Positions 26,489 through 34,894 of a DNA stretch of 64,000 nucleotides are shown in pieces. Numbering within the stretch: position 1 is the stretch's first letter; each line of letters opens with the position of its first letter. The stretch comes from Firmicutes bacterium UBA5559. Lineage in GTDB: Bacteria; Bacillota; Clostridia; Peptostreptococcales; Anaerovoracaceae. A model generated the notes under the pieces. That model worked only from the letters and a program-made list of their open reading frames with translations. It did not search any database and had not been told where the DNA came from. Location of the stretch: positions 40,517 to 104,516 of the forward strand of contig DIMT01000010.1 in assembly GCA_002425705.1 (NCBI GenBank). The letters are read 5' to 3'. A program made the translations under genes and the position numbers.

Positions 26489-26518
26489 ACCAACGGTATA
26501 AGCAGGTCTGCCAGTTGG
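26488..26518 (+). repeat. Stop-codon-linked motif, copy A
   Basis: Starts at the last base of the VWA gene stop and contains CCAACGGTATAAGCAGGTCT, continuing with GCCAGTTGG. It is a 31-base near-perfect inverted repeat of copy B at 26587-26617, the two enclosing the terminator. Related copies lie at 27456-27490 and 51044-51074. Confidence 0.8.
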
Positions 26519-26535
26519 TTGGTTTTCGACAAATT

Positions 26536-26580
26536 AAAAGGATCAGAACCATTGAAATCAATGGGTTCTGATCCTTTTTT
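26536..26580. terminator. Bidirectional terminator between the VWA gene and lexA
   Basis: AAAAGGATCAGAACC plus ATTG (26536-26554) pairs with CAAT, a bulged G, and GGTTCTGATCCTTTT (26559-26578), followed by more T. The loop is AAAT. A- and T-tracts on both sides allow use by the convergent genes. Confidence 0.9.
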
Positions 26581-26586
26581 ATCGCG

Positions 26587-26617
26587 CCAGTTGGCAGACC
26601 TGCTTATACCGTTGGTT
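26587..26617 (-). repeat. Stop-codon-linked motif, copy B
   Basis: Read on the minus strand it begins at the lexA stop (TAA, 26616-26618) and matches copy A at all but two positions. With copy A and the hairpin between, the RNA could fold into one very long stem. Confidence 0.8.
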
Positions 26618-27299
26618 AGTTAAAGTAGCGGAATACACCCCGGACTTTGCCCAGGATGGTCACATCCTTAACCCGGATAGGTTCCATGGTGGGATTTTCC
26701 GGCTGAAGACGGATATGATCCGATTCTTTATAGAAAGTTTTGACGGTGGCTTCGCTCTCCATGCCATTGACCATGGCAACAACGATGTCTCCGTTTCGGG
26801 CAACGTTCTGCTGCTCGACGAGAATAAGGTCGCCGTCGTGGATGCCGGCTTCGATCATGCTGTCTCCCCGGACATTGAGCATGAAGTGGATCCCTTTGCT
26901 TACGTAACGGGCGGGGACGGGAAAGGTGTCTTCCACGTTCTGATCCGCCAGGATTGGTGTTCCGGCTGCAATCCGTCCGACTACCGGGATATCGACCACC
27001 TGGGCGTTTTCTCTGGCTGTCGGCAGAGTGATTCCTGCAGGACCGGTGGTGCTGTTGGTGGAAGAAGGACTTTCTGGCAGAGAATCCGGGTCCATGATCA
27101 TAAGCGCCCGGGGTTTGGAGGGATCCTTGCGGATATAACCCTTTTTTTCCAGGTTGGCGATATCCTTGTGAGTGGTGGAAGTGGACTTGATATGAAGCTC
27201 CTGACAGATTTCCCGGACCGTTGGCGGGTATCCCTTAGCCTTGATCTGATCCTTCATGTAGAGCAGTATCTTTCGTTCCCGTTCTTTTAATCCTTCCAT
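26616..27299 (-). CDS. lexA: LexA repressor
   Basis: 227 residues. The N-terminal winged helix-turn-helix (1-68) includes GYPPTVREICQELHIKSTSTTHKDI. The autocleavage site is A112-G113 in GRIAAGTP, and the catalytic dyad is S147 (RGDSMIE) and K187 (ATVKTFY). It represses DNA-damage genes and is cleaved when RecA filaments form. A linker of about 25 residues rich in Ser/Thr/Pro (75-100) is longer than usual. The promoter carries its own operator (27356-27371). The ribosome site is AGGAGG, seven bases before the ATG. Confidence 0.95.
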   Translation of the reverse strand: MEGLKERERKILLYMKDQIKAKGYPPTVREICQELHIKSTSTTHKDIANLEKKGYIRKDPSKPRALMIMDPDSLPESPSSTNSTTGPAGITLPTARENAQVVDIPVVGRIAAGTPILADQNVEDTFPVPARYVSKGIHFMLNVRGDSMIEAGIHDGDLILVEQQNVARNGDIVVAMVNGMESEATVKTFYKESDHIRLQPENPTMEPIRVKDVTILGKVRGVFRYFN

Positions 27300-27332
27300 G
27301 CCTTCCTCCTATTCATTCGATGACTTGTCTCC

Positions 27333-27371
27333 ATTTTAACACGACAATCAGCCAATGTAAACATGTGTTCC
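27333..27371 (-). promoter_or_regulatory. lexA promoter with overlapping SOS box
   Basis: On the minus strand TTTACA (27356-27361) and TAAAAT (27333-27338) are 17 bases apart. GAACACATGTTT (27359-27370) overlaps the -35 and fits the Gram-positive LexA box GAAC-N4-GTTC with one change, as expected for autoregulation. Confidence 0.8.
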
Positions 27372-27427
27372 TCTTTTTCTTTGCGAAAATAGAAAGTGTC
27401 TACCAAGAACCGAATCCAAAAACGAAG

Positions 27428-27453
27428 AACCCGACCGGAAAACCGGTCGGGTT
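27428..27453 (-). terminator. Terminator of the aminotransferase/dehydrogenase operon
   Basis: An 11-bp perfect GC-rich stem (27428-27438 with 27443-27453) with an AAAA loop, followed on the minus strand by CTTCGTTTTTGG. Confidence 0.85.
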
Positions 27454-27455
27454 AA

Positions 27456-27490
27456 GTGCCAATTGGCAGAACTGCTTATAAGATTCGTTG
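27456..27490 (-). repeat. Stop-codon-linked motif, copy C
   Basis: On the minus strand, directly after the aminotransferase stop (27491-27493), the sequence contains CTTATAAGCAGTTCTGCCAA followed by TTGGC. It shares the TATAAGCAGnTCTG core with copies A, B and D. Confidence 0.75.
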
Positions 27491-28816
27491 TTATTTGATC
27501 ATGTTGTCTACGGAATCCAGAACCTTGTCCAGGATTGCCAGAGCTGTCTTCATTTCTTCTTCGGTGATGGTCAGCGGAGGAGCAACCAGGATCATGTTTT
27601 CGTGGGAGTAAGTGGAGAATCCTTCGGTCTTCAGCATGCCGACGATCTTGACCATCAGGCCTTCTTTGTCGTTGTTGAAGGGAACCAGGGCTTCTCTGGT
27701 AGCCTTGTCCTTAACCAGCTCAACGGAGGAGAACAGACCGATGTGTCGTACCTGTCCTACGCAAGCGTGTTTCTTTTCGATTTCATCCAGGGTATCAGCC
27801 AGGACTTTTCCGACGGTCTTGACGTTTTCTGCTACGTTTAGTCTCTTGTATTCCGCGATGGTAGCCAGAGTAGCTGCACAGCCCATGGGATGAGCGCTGT
27901 AAGTCAGGCCGCAGAACATCTTGTTGTCGTCAAAGTGGTTAGCGATCTTTTCGCTGACGATAACGCCGCCCAGAGGAACGTATCCGCAAGTAGCGCCCTT
28001 AGCAAAGGAAACCAGATCCGGCTTGATGTCGAAGTTGTGGAATGCGAAAGCTTTTCCGGTTCTGTAGAAGCCAGCCATTACTTCGTCGCAGACCATCAGG
28101 ATGCCGTACTTGTCGCACAGAGCCCGAACGCCTTCCATGTAACCAGCCGGCGGAATCAGGATTCCGTTGGAACCAACGACGGTTTCCATGAAGATAGCAG
28201 CTACGTGCTGAGGTCCTTCATACTGCAGCTGGTTGTCCAGCAGTTCCAGGTAGAATTCGGTTACATCGGCTTCGCTTTCGAATTTGCAAGCCTTGGGAGC
28301 CCGGTAAGCATAAGGGCCATCGAACTTGATGAATCCCGGTACACCAGGCTCGTTGCTGAATCTTCTGGGTTCGCCAGTCAGGCTTCCTGCGCCGGCAGTA
28401 GCGCCGTGGTAGGATCGGTACATGGAGAATACTTTCCATCTTCCGGTATAAGCCTTTGCGATTTTAATGGCATTTTCATTGGCTTCTGCACCAGCGTTGG
28501 TAAAGAATACTTTTGCGCCTTCCAGGCCGGATAATTCAACCAGTTCCTTAGCTGCTTCGGAACGAACGTCGATGGCGTATCCCGGTCCGATGAAGGGCAT
28601 GCTGTCGGCCTGGTCTTTGATGGCCTGTACGACTGCTTTGTTTCCGTAACCCAGGTTCAGGTTAACCAGCTGTGCGGACATATCCATGTACTGCTTTCCG
28701 TCTTCGTCCCAGAAGTAGATGCCTTCTGCTTTGGTGACTACCATGGGGTTCAGTTTGCCCTGAGCGCTCCAGGAATGCAGGTTATACTTTTTGCTCATTT
28801 CTTTGATAGCTGACAT
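27491..28816 (-). CDS. Class III aminotransferase, taurine:pyruvate aminotransferase-like
   Basis: 441 residues, PLP fold type I. D244 in ILMVCDEVMAGFYRTG binds the pyridine nitrogen, K273 in LVSFAKGATCGYVPLG is the Schiff-base lysine, and TNAGAEANENAIKIA (106-120) contacts the cofactor phosphate. Length and motifs fit omega-amino acid:pyruvate aminotransferases, the closest remembered group being Tpa, which turns taurine into sulfoacetaldehyde with pyruvate as acceptor. The upstream gene encodes a matching acylating dehydrogenase. Beta-alanine or another omega-amino acid is also possible. It is transcribed from the sigma-54 promoter at 30361-30376, 58 bases after the dehydrogenase gene. Confidence 0.85.
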   Translation of the reverse strand: MSAIKEMSKKYNLHSWSAQGKLNPMVVTKAEGIYFWDEDGKQYMDMSAQLVNLNLGYGNKAVVQAIKDQADSMPFIGPGYAIDVRSEAAKELVELSGLEGAKVFFTNAGAEANENAIKIAKAYTGRWKVFSMYRSYHGATAGAGSLTGEPRRFSNEPGVPGFIKFDGPYAYRAPKACKFESEADVTEFYLELLDNQLQYEGPQHVAAIFMETVVGSNGILIPPAGYMEGVRALCDKYGILMVCDEVMAGFYRTGKAFAFHNFDIKPDLVSFAKGATCGYVPLGGVIVSEKIANHFDDNKMFCGLTYSAHPMGCAATLATIAEYKRLNVAENVKTVGKVLADTLDEIEKKHACVGQVRHIGLFSSVELVKDKATREALVPFNNDKEGLMVKIVGMLKTEGFSTYSHENMILVAPPLTITEEEMKTALAILDKVLDSVDNMIK

Positions 28817-28874
28817 TTTAATTCTCCTTTTTATAAAATCATTAGCAATATATGATACTAAATCATTTGGCAGC

Positions 28875-30296
28875 TTATTTGAATTCTGCTACGATCTCTG
28901 CCGGGAACAGGTCCTCGTCCTTAGGCTGGAAGGAAGGAATGGGCCGAGCAACATAGGTGAAGTTCAGCAGGTCTTTCCAGGTAGCATTGTGGGAGATGCT
29001 GTTGTGACCCCAGGTACCGCATCCCAGTGTCATAGACATGGGGAATCCGCAGGTCCAGGAACCGGAGTTGGACAGGGACTGAGGCAGGTTTACGCAGACT
29101 TTGCATACGGGAATCATTTCGCCCAGCTTGGTGACTCTTTCTTTGATAGTTGTATGGATACCGATGCTGTGGCCTTTGCCCTGATATTCCAGGATGTTCA
29201 TGACTTTTTCTACAGCATCATCAAAATCCTTGGCTTTTCTGACGCCGGAAACCGGGGATAATTTTTCGCCGGTGAAGGGGAAGTCGTTTCCGTATCCGCC
29301 ATTTTCTTCTGCCATCAGCATAACCGTTCCTTCGGGAACTTCGATTCCGGCAGCTTCAGCGATCTTAGCAGCAGGCTGAGCAACGATGTGCCGGTTCAGG
29401 TCGTGGTTAGCGGGGGATTCGGGCCAAAGGGTCTTGAGCAGCTTCTGCTTGTCTTCGGAATCTTCCTTGATCAGGAATGCGCCTCTTTTTGCCATAGCAG
29501 CCATGAAGTCGTCATAGCAGCTTTCGAAGACAACGATGTTGTTTTCGGTGGAGCAGGAAGTAGCGTTGTCAAAAGTCTTGGATCGGACGATCAGGTCAGC
29601 AACCTGGTCCATATCAGTAGTTCCGTCAACGATGGAAACAACGTTTCCGGTACCTACGCCGATGGCCGGGTTTCCGGAGGAGTAAGCCTGTCGTACCATG
29701 GGTGTTCCGCCGGTAGCCAGGATGAAGTCAACCTGCTTCATCAGCTGAGCAGAAGCCTCGATGGATACATAATCGGGATCGATGGCCTGAACCAGGTCAG
29801 CCGGTGCGCCGCACTTGACGATGGTTTCCCGGATCATGTCGGTAACAGCCATGTTGGTCTTTCTTGCTTTGGGGTGGGGAGCCAGGATGATGGCGTTTCT
29901 GGTTTTCAGAGCCATCAGGGCTTTTACAACTGGAGTGGCTTCGCCGTTGGTTACAGGAATGATGGCACCGATCACGCCCATGGGCTTTGCATAGACTTCC
30001 ATGCCCATTTCTTCGTCAACGGAATATAAACCGACGGAAGGCTTGCCCTTCATCTGGAAGTAAGCACCTTTAACTTTTCCGTACATTTTTAATTCTTTGT
30101 CCTTGGGTACACCCATGCCGGACTCTTCCACCAGCATTTCCCCAAACTTCAGAGCAACCTCGGGCTTGGTCAGCTGATAAGCAACTGCAGCGGTCAGTTT
30201 TTCTACCATTGCCTGGTCGAAACCTTCTGCGATTTTCTGGGCTGCATGGCCTTTAGCCACTAAGTCCGCAACGTACGCTTCGTAATTGATAGACAT
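28875..30296 (-). CDS. CoA-acylating aldehyde dehydrogenase, sulfoacetaldehyde dehydrogenase-like
   Basis: 473 residues of the EutE/PduP/SauS-type aldehyde dehydrogenase class. The catalytic cysteine is C248 in KTFDNATSCSTENNIVVF; ATGGTPMVRQAYSSGNPAIG lies upstream and PKARKTNMAVTDMI in the NAD-binding half. The C-terminus (GSWTCGFPMSMTLGCGTWGHNSIS) is conserved in this class. Such enzymes oxidise an aldehyde to its CoA thioester with NAD(P). With a Tpa-like aminotransferase the likely substrate is sulfoacetaldehyde, giving sulfoacetyl-CoA; substrate choice is inference. No encapsulation peptide or microcompartment genes are present. AAGGAGG precedes the ATG. Confidence 0.85.
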   Translation of the reverse strand: MSINYEAYVADLVAKGHAAQKIAEGFDQAMVEKLTAAVAYQLTKPEVALKFGEMLVEESGMGVPKDKELKMYGKVKGAYFQMKGKPSVGLYSVDEEMGMEVYAKPMGVIGAIIPVTNGEATPVVKALMALKTRNAIILAPHPKARKTNMAVTDMIRETIVKCGAPADLVQAIDPDYVSIEASAQLMKQVDFILATGGTPMVRQAYSSGNPAIGVGTGNVVSIVDGTTDMDQVADLIVRSKTFDNATSCSTENNIVVFESCYDDFMAAMAKRGAFLIKEDSEDKQKLLKTLWPESPANHDLNRHIVAQPAAKIAEAAGIEVPEGTVMLMAEENGGYGNDFPFTGEKLSPVSGVRKAKDFDDAVEKVMNILEYQGKGHSIGIHTTIKERVTKLGEMIPVCKVCVNLPQSLSNSGSWTCGFPMSMTLGCGTWGHNSISHNATWKDLLNFTYVARPIPSFQPKDEDLFPAEIVAEFK

Positions 30297-30330
30297 ATTT
30301 TTTCCTCCTTAGATAAAAGTAACAAGAATG

Positions 30331-30346
30331 TCAGCATGACTGCTGA
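30331..30346 (-). other. Leader hairpin upstream of the dehydrogenase gene
   Basis: TCAGCA and TGCTGA (6 bp) pair across a four-base loop, just downstream of the sigma-54 start region in the 5' leader. The role is unknown. Confidence 0.35.
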
Positions 30347-30360
30347 TGCCTTATATTAGA

Positions 30361-30376
30361 GCAAGAGCCGTGCCAA
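30361..30376 (-). promoter_or_regulatory. Sigma-54 (-24/-12) promoter
   Basis: On the minus strand TTGGCACGGCTCTTGC matches the sigma-54 consensus TGGCACG-N4-TTGC exactly, 65 bases before the dehydrogenase start. An AAA+ activator gene lies just upstream. Confidence 0.92.
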
Positions 30377-30525
30377 CTTTAATGATATGGACTCGCAACA
30401 GGGTATGTATCCTGTATACGAAATACCCAGACCTGGAAACCCACGTTTTCCAACGGCTTTCCTGGAGATTTTAATAAAACTTTAGAGGACTTGACATTTG
30501 GAAAAAACCTGGAAAAAGCAACGGG

Positions 30526-30673
30526 TGATACAAATGTGAATCGGACAATTTGTGAAAATTTAGCTGATTTTGATTTCGGAACCGGAAGCCCCCATAAATG
30601 AAGCCTCAAGGGTTTCAGCCCGGCCAAAAAACAATCGATGCAAATATGAATCGGTGATGCAAATATGAATCGG
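30526..30673. promoter_or_regulatory. Three copies of a palindromic upstream activator site
   Basis: TGATACAAATGTGAATCGG at 30526-30544, CGATGCAAATATGAATCGG at 30636-30654 and TGATGCAAATATGAATCGG at 30655-30673. All fit the imperfect palindrome GATnCAnATnTGnATC. The last two are contiguous with a 19-base period. They lie about 150-310 bases upstream of the -24 element, the usual place for enhancer sites of sigma-54 activators. The whole 30297-30689 gap holds only these elements and no gene. Confidence 0.8.
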
Positions 30674-30689
30674 ACTTTGGGGCTTTTTT

Positions 30690-32072
30690 TCAGTGTTCTG
30701 ATTGGGGGATTCCGTACTTATTCAATTTGCGGACCACCGTAGGCTGGCTGACATCCAGCACTTTGGCCATGGTCCTGGTGGACCGGTATTTCTTATAAGC
30801 CCGCCGCAGGATATCTTTCTCTGCTGCCTCCAAAGCATTCTTCAGGGTCAGGTTATCCGGATGCCGGGGTGTATCGCCGGTAACGGATGCCTGGATGAAC
30901 TGGGGGATGTTTTCCGGCAGAATCACGTTTCCCTTGGTGGTGATGACCAGACGCTCGATGATGTTATGAACTTCCCGGACATTTCCCGGCCAGCCGTATC
31001 GCAGCAGAATCGCCATCGCGCCGGGGTCGATGGTCTTGTGATCATTGATTTTTTCATTGTAGGTTTCCAGGATGGAAAGAATCAGCGGATGGATGTCTTC
31101 GTAACGCTCCCGGAGAGGGGGCACGTGGATCGGCACCACATTGAGCCTGTAATAGAGGTCTTCCCGGAAAGCACCCAGGAGTACCTGGCTGTGAAGGTCC
31201 TTGTTGCTGGCAGAAATGATCCGGACGTCGATGGGAATGCTGCGGACGCCGCCCACTCGGGTGATCTCCCGCTCCTGGATGACCTGAAGCAGTTTGACCT
31301 GAAGATTCAGGGGAAGTTCGGAAATTTCATCCAGAAAGATGGATCCCTTTTGGGCGACTTCAAAGAGCCCTTTCTTGACTTCATTACGGGAACCGGTGAA
31401 GGAGCCCGGTTCATAACCGAACAGTTCCGATTCGATCAGGTTCTCCGGGATGGCCCCGCAGTTGACCTTTACAAAAGGAAAGGAAGACCGCTTGCCACTT
31501 TCGTGAAGCAGCTTGGCCACCACTCCTTTTCCCACCCCGGACTCCCCGGTGATGAGGACGGTGGAATCCAGGTCTGCCAGCCTTTTAATCAGCTGGAAGA
31601 TGTTGAACATGACCGGGCTGTTGGCGATGAGGCCGTTGGCAACCAGGTGCTTATCCTGAAATTTCAAATCCTCCAGGGCGCTTTCCACCGAATTCAGTTT
31701 GTTCTGCAGAAGGCTCAACTCGGTGATATCCCGGGAGGTGGTAATGATTTTGCTTAATTTGCCGGTGTCGTCAAACACCGGAGTGCCGGTGGAAAGGATT
31801 TTCTTTCCGTCCTTGTTTTCGTGGACAATGGTCACCTCCTCTTTCCGTTCCATGACCAGCCGGGCCACAGAAGGATTGAACAGGCCGATGCTCTCCAGAT
31901 AGGCTACATTCTTGCCCCGGATTTCTTCCGGGGTGATTTTATAAAGCTCGGAGCAGGCCTTGTTGCACCAGATGGAATTGCCCCCCGCATCATCGATGAA
32001 AACAGCATCCTTGATGCTGTTCAGGATGGGGAGAATGTCGGTTGCTTCAATGTCTTTGATAAAGTTATCCAT
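30690..32072 (-). CDS. Sigma-54-dependent activator: PAS, AAA+ and TyrR/Fis-type HTH
   Basis: 460 residues from ATG 32072 (MDNFIKDIEATDILPIL); a longer frame to 32201 reads through untypical sequence. Order of domains: PAS (about 15-125, AVFIDDAGGNSIWCNKACSELY), a short coiled linker, and the AAA+ central domain (about 150-380) with Walker A GESGVGKG, the sigma-54 contact loop GSFTGS (consensus GAFTGA) and Walker B GSIFLDEISELPL. The C-terminal helix-turn-helix is RTMAKVLDVSQPTVVRKLNKYGI. The PAS domain probably senses a small molecule from the pathway. It should bind the three operators beyond its 3' end and drive the dehydrogenase/aminotransferase operon. Confidence 0.92.
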   Translation of the reverse strand: MDNFIKDIEATDILPILNSIKDAVFIDDAGGNSIWCNKACSELYKITPEEIRGKNVAYLESIGLFNPSVARLVMERKEEVTIVHENKDGKKILSTGTPVFDDTGKLSKIITTSRDITELSLLQNKLNSVESALEDLKFQDKHLVANGLIANSPVMFNIFQLIKRLADLDSTVLITGESGVGKGVVAKLLHESGKRSSFPFVKVNCGAIPENLIESELFGYEPGSFTGSRNEVKKGLFEVAQKGSIFLDEISELPLNLQVKLLQVIQEREITRVGGVRSIPIDVRIISASNKDLHSQVLLGAFREDLYYRLNVVPIHVPPLRERYEDIHPLILSILETYNEKINDHKTIDPGAMAILLRYGWPGNVREVHNIIERLVITTKGNVILPENIPQFIQASVTGDTPRHPDNLTLKNALEAAEKDILRRAYKKYRSTRTMAKVLDVSQPTVVRKLNKYGIPQSEH

Positions 32073-32218
32073 ATATACTGACTGGCCCTCTCTTTGCGGG
32101 TTTGGATTCCCTGCTGGTGTATCTGAATGATAACATAGATTATTGTAGTTCCGTTGAAGTCTGTGTGATGTTATTATATAATGAAGGGGAAAAAAGTGCA
32201 AGGCAGAGGAAATAAGGG

Positions 32219-32247
32219 TTGACGACGGTATAAGTTAATGGTATATT
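32219..32247 (+). promoter_or_regulatory. Promoter of infC-rpmI-rplT
   Basis: TTGACG (32219-32224) and TATATT (32242-32247) with exactly 17 bases between, followed by a leader of about 140 bases. Confidence 0.8.
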
Positions 32248-32254
32248 AATTTGG

Positions 32255-32376
32255 TACGAAGAAGAAGTTATCCGCTTCTCACCTTTACGGCGCAGGCTGT
32301 CTGGGTTAATAGTTGTTTATGACATGCTCATGGGCGTGCTGACAGAAGCGGATGCGGAAGTATCCGCTTTTTTATT
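32255..32376 (+). ncRNA. L20-type leader with transcription attenuator
   Basis: The leader contains two exclusive pairings. The terminator is AAGCGGAT (32346-32353) with ATCCGCTT (32362-32369), followed by a T-tract. The antiterminator pairs ATCCGCTTC (32270-32278) with GAAGCGGAT (32345-32353), helped by CTGTC near 32296-32300 with GACAG (32341-32345). This is the arrangement of the Firmicutes L20 leader, in which ribosomal protein L20 binds a 23S-like fold and favours termination. Ligand assignment rests on synteny. Confidence 0.75.
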
Positions 32377-32395
32377 TTGCAGGAGGTGCAAGGAC

Positions 32396-32920
32396 ATTAG
32401 CAAGGAAAATTTGATCAACGAAGAGATTCGTGATAAAGAACTGAGAGTTATTGACAGTGATGGTACACAGCTGGGCGTTATGTCCCTGGAGGATGCCATG
32501 GCTCTGGCCAACGAACGGAAGCTGGACCTGGTGAACATTTCTCCCACGGCCAAGCCGCCGGTGTGTAAGATTCTTGATTATGGAAAGTATCGTTATGAAC
32601 TTCAGAAGAGAGAAAAGGAAGCCAAGAAGAAGCAGAAGACTACCCAGGTAAAGGAAATCCGGCTCAGCACCTTCATCGAAGATCATGATATCATGGTGAA
32701 AGCCAATACCGCAGCCAAGTTCCTGAAGGACGGCGATAAGGTAAAGGTAAGCCTGCGATTCCGGGGAAGAGAAAAGGATTATGTCAACAAAGGGCTTGAT
32801 GTGATGAAGAAGTTTTCTGATGCAGTCGCCGAATTCGGCGTAATCGAGAAAAAGCCTGAATTTGAAGGCAGAAGCTTGACGATGATCTTGACGCCCAAGG
32901 CAGAAAAAGCAGAAAAATAA
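32396..32920 (+). CDS. infC: Translation initiation factor IF-3
   Basis: 174 residues. The N-domain starts SKENLINEEIRDKELRVI, and the C-domain contains KEIRLSTFIEDHDIMVKAN and RGREKDYVNKG. IF-3 binds the 30S subunit and checks start-codon choice. The start is the non-canonical ATT at 32396: AGGAGGTG (32381-32388) sits seven bases upstream, the protein N-terminus fits there, and IF-3 genes commonly use such codons for self-control. The ATG at 32324 lies inside the attenuator and is rejected. Confidence 0.93.
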   Translation: MSKENLINEEIRDKELRVIDSDGTQLGVMSLEDAMALANERKLDLVNISPTAKPPVCKILDYGKYRYELQKREKEAKKKQKTTQVKEIRLSTFIEDHDIMVKANTAAKFLKDGDKVKVSLRFRGREKDYVNKGLDVMKKFSDAVAEFGVIEKKPEFEGRSLTMILTPKAEKAEK

Positions 32921-33009
32921 AGGACTCGCGGGATCCTGGACCCGTCTCCCCAAGGAGGCGGCGATACCCCGTGGAAAGAATTTCTATAGCATAGGAGGAA
33001 GTAGAAAAA

Positions 33010-33210
33010 ATGGCTAAAAACAAAATGAAGTCTCATCGAGGCGCAATGAAAAGATTCCGACTGACCGGTTCCGGTAAAGTAAAGAGGAACAAGGCATACA
33101 AAAGCCACATCCTGACCAAGAAGGCTGCCAAGAGAAAAAGAGGGCTGCGAAAGGCCACTTTGCTGACTAGTGCTGATTTAAAGCGAATCAAATCTGTATT
33201 GAACAAATAA
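33010..33210 (+). CDS. rpmI: 50S ribosomal protein L35
   Basis: 66 residues, very basic, starting [20 protein letters not shown], with [20 protein letters not shown]; the usual length and pattern for L35. AGGAGGAAG precedes the ATG. Second gene of the infC operon. Confidence 0.97.
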   Translation: MAKNKMKSHRGAMKRFRLTGSGKVKRNKAYKSHILTKKAAKRKRGLRKATLLTSADLKRIKSVLNK

Positions 33211-33228
33211 TTGGGAGGGTAATGAGTA

Positions 33229-33585
33229 ATGGCAAGAGTAAAAAAGGGTGTTAACGCCCATAAGAGACATAAGAAAGTACTGAAGCAGGCAAAGGGATTT
33301 TACGGAACCAAGAGCAAGGTGTTCCGGGCAGCAAATCCGGCTGTGATGAGAGCTCTGAGATCTGCTTATGTAGGACGAAAGAACAAAAAGAGAGAATACC
33401 GAAGACTGTGGATCGCCCGAATCAATGCGGGAGCCAGAATGAACGGCCTTTCCTATAGCCGTCTGATTGACGGACTGAACAAGGCGGGGATTGAAATCAA
33501 CCGAAAGATGCTGGCTGAACTGGCTGTCTATGATATGCCTGCATTCGCTCAGCTCTGCGATACCGCCAAGAAAGCTTATAAATAG
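33229..33585 (+). CDS. rplT: 50S ribosomal protein L20
   Basis: 118 residues, the standard L20 length, starting [20 protein letters not shown], then [11 protein letters not shown] and the C-terminal [20 protein letters not shown]. It is needed early in 50S assembly and is the expected repressor of this operon through the leader at 32255-32376. GGGAGGGTAATG precedes the start. Confidence 0.97.
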   Translation: MARVKKGVNAHKRHKKVLKQAKGFYGTKSKVFRAANPAVMRALRSAYVGRKNKKREYRRLWIARINAGARMNGLSYSRLIDGLNKAGIEINRKMLAELAVYDMPAFAQLCDTAKKAYK

Positions 33586-33627
33586 ATTTCAATATTTTTT
33601 ATAGCAGAACAATAGAGATGGATTTTT

Positions 33628-33674
33628 AATCCTCTGGAATCAGGACGTTGCAGTCCCGGCCAGAGGATTTTTTC
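33628..33674 (+). terminator. Terminator of infC-rpmI-rplT
   Basis: AATCCTCTGG (33628-33637) pairs with CCAGAGGATT (33660-33669), followed by a T-run. The 22-base loop can form an inner GGAC/GTCC stem. Confidence 0.85.
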
Positions 33675-33772
33675 GTGGGGATTTGGTGAAATTTCCGAAA
33701 CTGGTTTCCCGGAAGCCGGAATTCGTGTATAATCGTATTTGTTATGGAATTTGACAGAGAAAGGAAAATCAT

Positions 33773-34867
33773 ATGATGATAAAAAAAATAATCGGTCTTA
33801 CCCTGGCGGCACTTCTGACTTTCAGTCTGGCGGCTTGCGGAGGCAAAGATTTTGCCGGGAATTACAAGTACAAACTGGAGGACTACGTGAAACTGGGGGA
33901 ATACAAGGGCCTGGAATATCAGGATTCCGCCATTGCTGTAACCGATCAGGAAATACAAGCGGAAATTGACAACCGGTTGGCGGCAGCCAAAGGAACAGAA
34001 GGTTTTAACACCGAACTGAAGGATGAGACAGTGGAAAATGGAGATGTCCTCAGCATCGACTTCCTGGGCAAAGTGGACGGAGTGGCTTTTGAAGGAGGAG
34101 CAGGAGAAGATTATTCTCTGACCATCGGCTCCGGCCAGTTCATTCCCGGCTTTGAAGAAGGGCTGATCGGATGGAAGATAGGAGATAAAAAAGACCTGAA
34201 TGTGGCTTTCCCGGCTGATTATGGCTCGCCGGAGCTGGCCGGCAAGGACGCCGTCTTCACCGTTACCATCAACAGCGGAACAAGGCCGGTGACGCCGGAA
34301 TACGGACTGGATTTCGTCACAGCTACTTCAGAATTTAAATCCCTGGAAGAGTATGAAGCTGCAGTGAAGGAAGAACTGCTCCAGAAAAAAACGGATGAGG
34401 CCCTGGCACTGAAGCAGAACACCCTGTGGAATCAGGTTATGGAGAATGCAGAGATCCTTGGTTATCCCGAGGGGGAAGCGGATGCCCGAAAGCAGGAAAA
34501 CATTGACTATTATACCAATTACGCCAAGCAGTACGGGATGGATCTCAACGCCTTTGTAACGGCCTACTTCGGTATGGACGAAGCGTCCTTCTCCGAGTAT
34601 CTGGATATGTATGCCCAAACCATCGTGGAACAGGAGATGGTCATGTATGCCATTGCCAAGGCAGAGGGCATCAGCCTCAGCGACAAGGAATACAAGGATC
34701 TGCTGGTGCTGACGCTGAAAGAACAGGGCTTCAGCGGAGAGGATGCCTTTAAGAGCCAGAGCGGCATGAGTTTTGAAGAGTACGCTGGTAAGGAAAATCT
34801 GCAGAAAACCTTCCTGCTTGAAAAGGTCATCAACTTTATCGTTGAAAACGCTGTCGAAAAAGCATAA
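33773..34867 (+). CDS. Trigger-factor-like peptidyl-prolyl isomerase lipoprotein
   Basis: 364 residues. The signal peptide ends in the lipobox LAAC, with the lipidated cysteine near residue 22. An FKBP-type domain (about 85-180, [42 protein letters not shown]) is followed by a helical region like the trigger-factor C-domain (about 190-360). The ribosome-binding N-domain of trigger factor is absent. It is therefore an extracytoplasmic folding factor on the outer membrane face, comparable in role to PrsA. TATAAT at 33728-33733 is a likely -10. It is monocistronic. Confidence 0.85.
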   Translation: MMIKKIIGLTLAALLTFSLAACGGKDFAGNYKYKLEDYVKLGEYKGLEYQDSAIAVTDQEIQAEIDNRLAAAKGTEGFNTELKDETVENGDVLSIDFLGKVDGVAFEGGAGEDYSLTIGSGQFIPGFEEGLIGWKIGDKKDLNVAFPADYGSPELAGKDAVFTVTINSGTRPVTPEYGLDFVTATSEFKSLEEYEAAVKEELLQKKTDEALALKQNTLWNQVMENAEILGYPEGEADARKQENIDYYTNYAKQYGMDLNAFVTAYFGMDEASFSEYLDMYAQTIVEQEMVMYAIAKAEGISLSDKEYKDLLVLTLKEQGFSGEDAFKSQSGMSFEEYAGKENLQKTFLLEKVINFIVENAVEKA

Positions 34868-34894
34868 AAAATATCTGCTCCTGCAAAAAAAATA

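Noticed and set aside
26488..26617. Inverted repeat as the ends of a miniature transposable element
   Set aside because: The arms are tied to the stop codons of two functional genes, there is no target duplication, and related single copies occur elsewhere without partners.
32324..32395. In-frame ATG extension of infC
   Set aside because: It would place translated sequence across the attenuator; the ATT at 32396 has the ribosome site and matches the family N-terminus.
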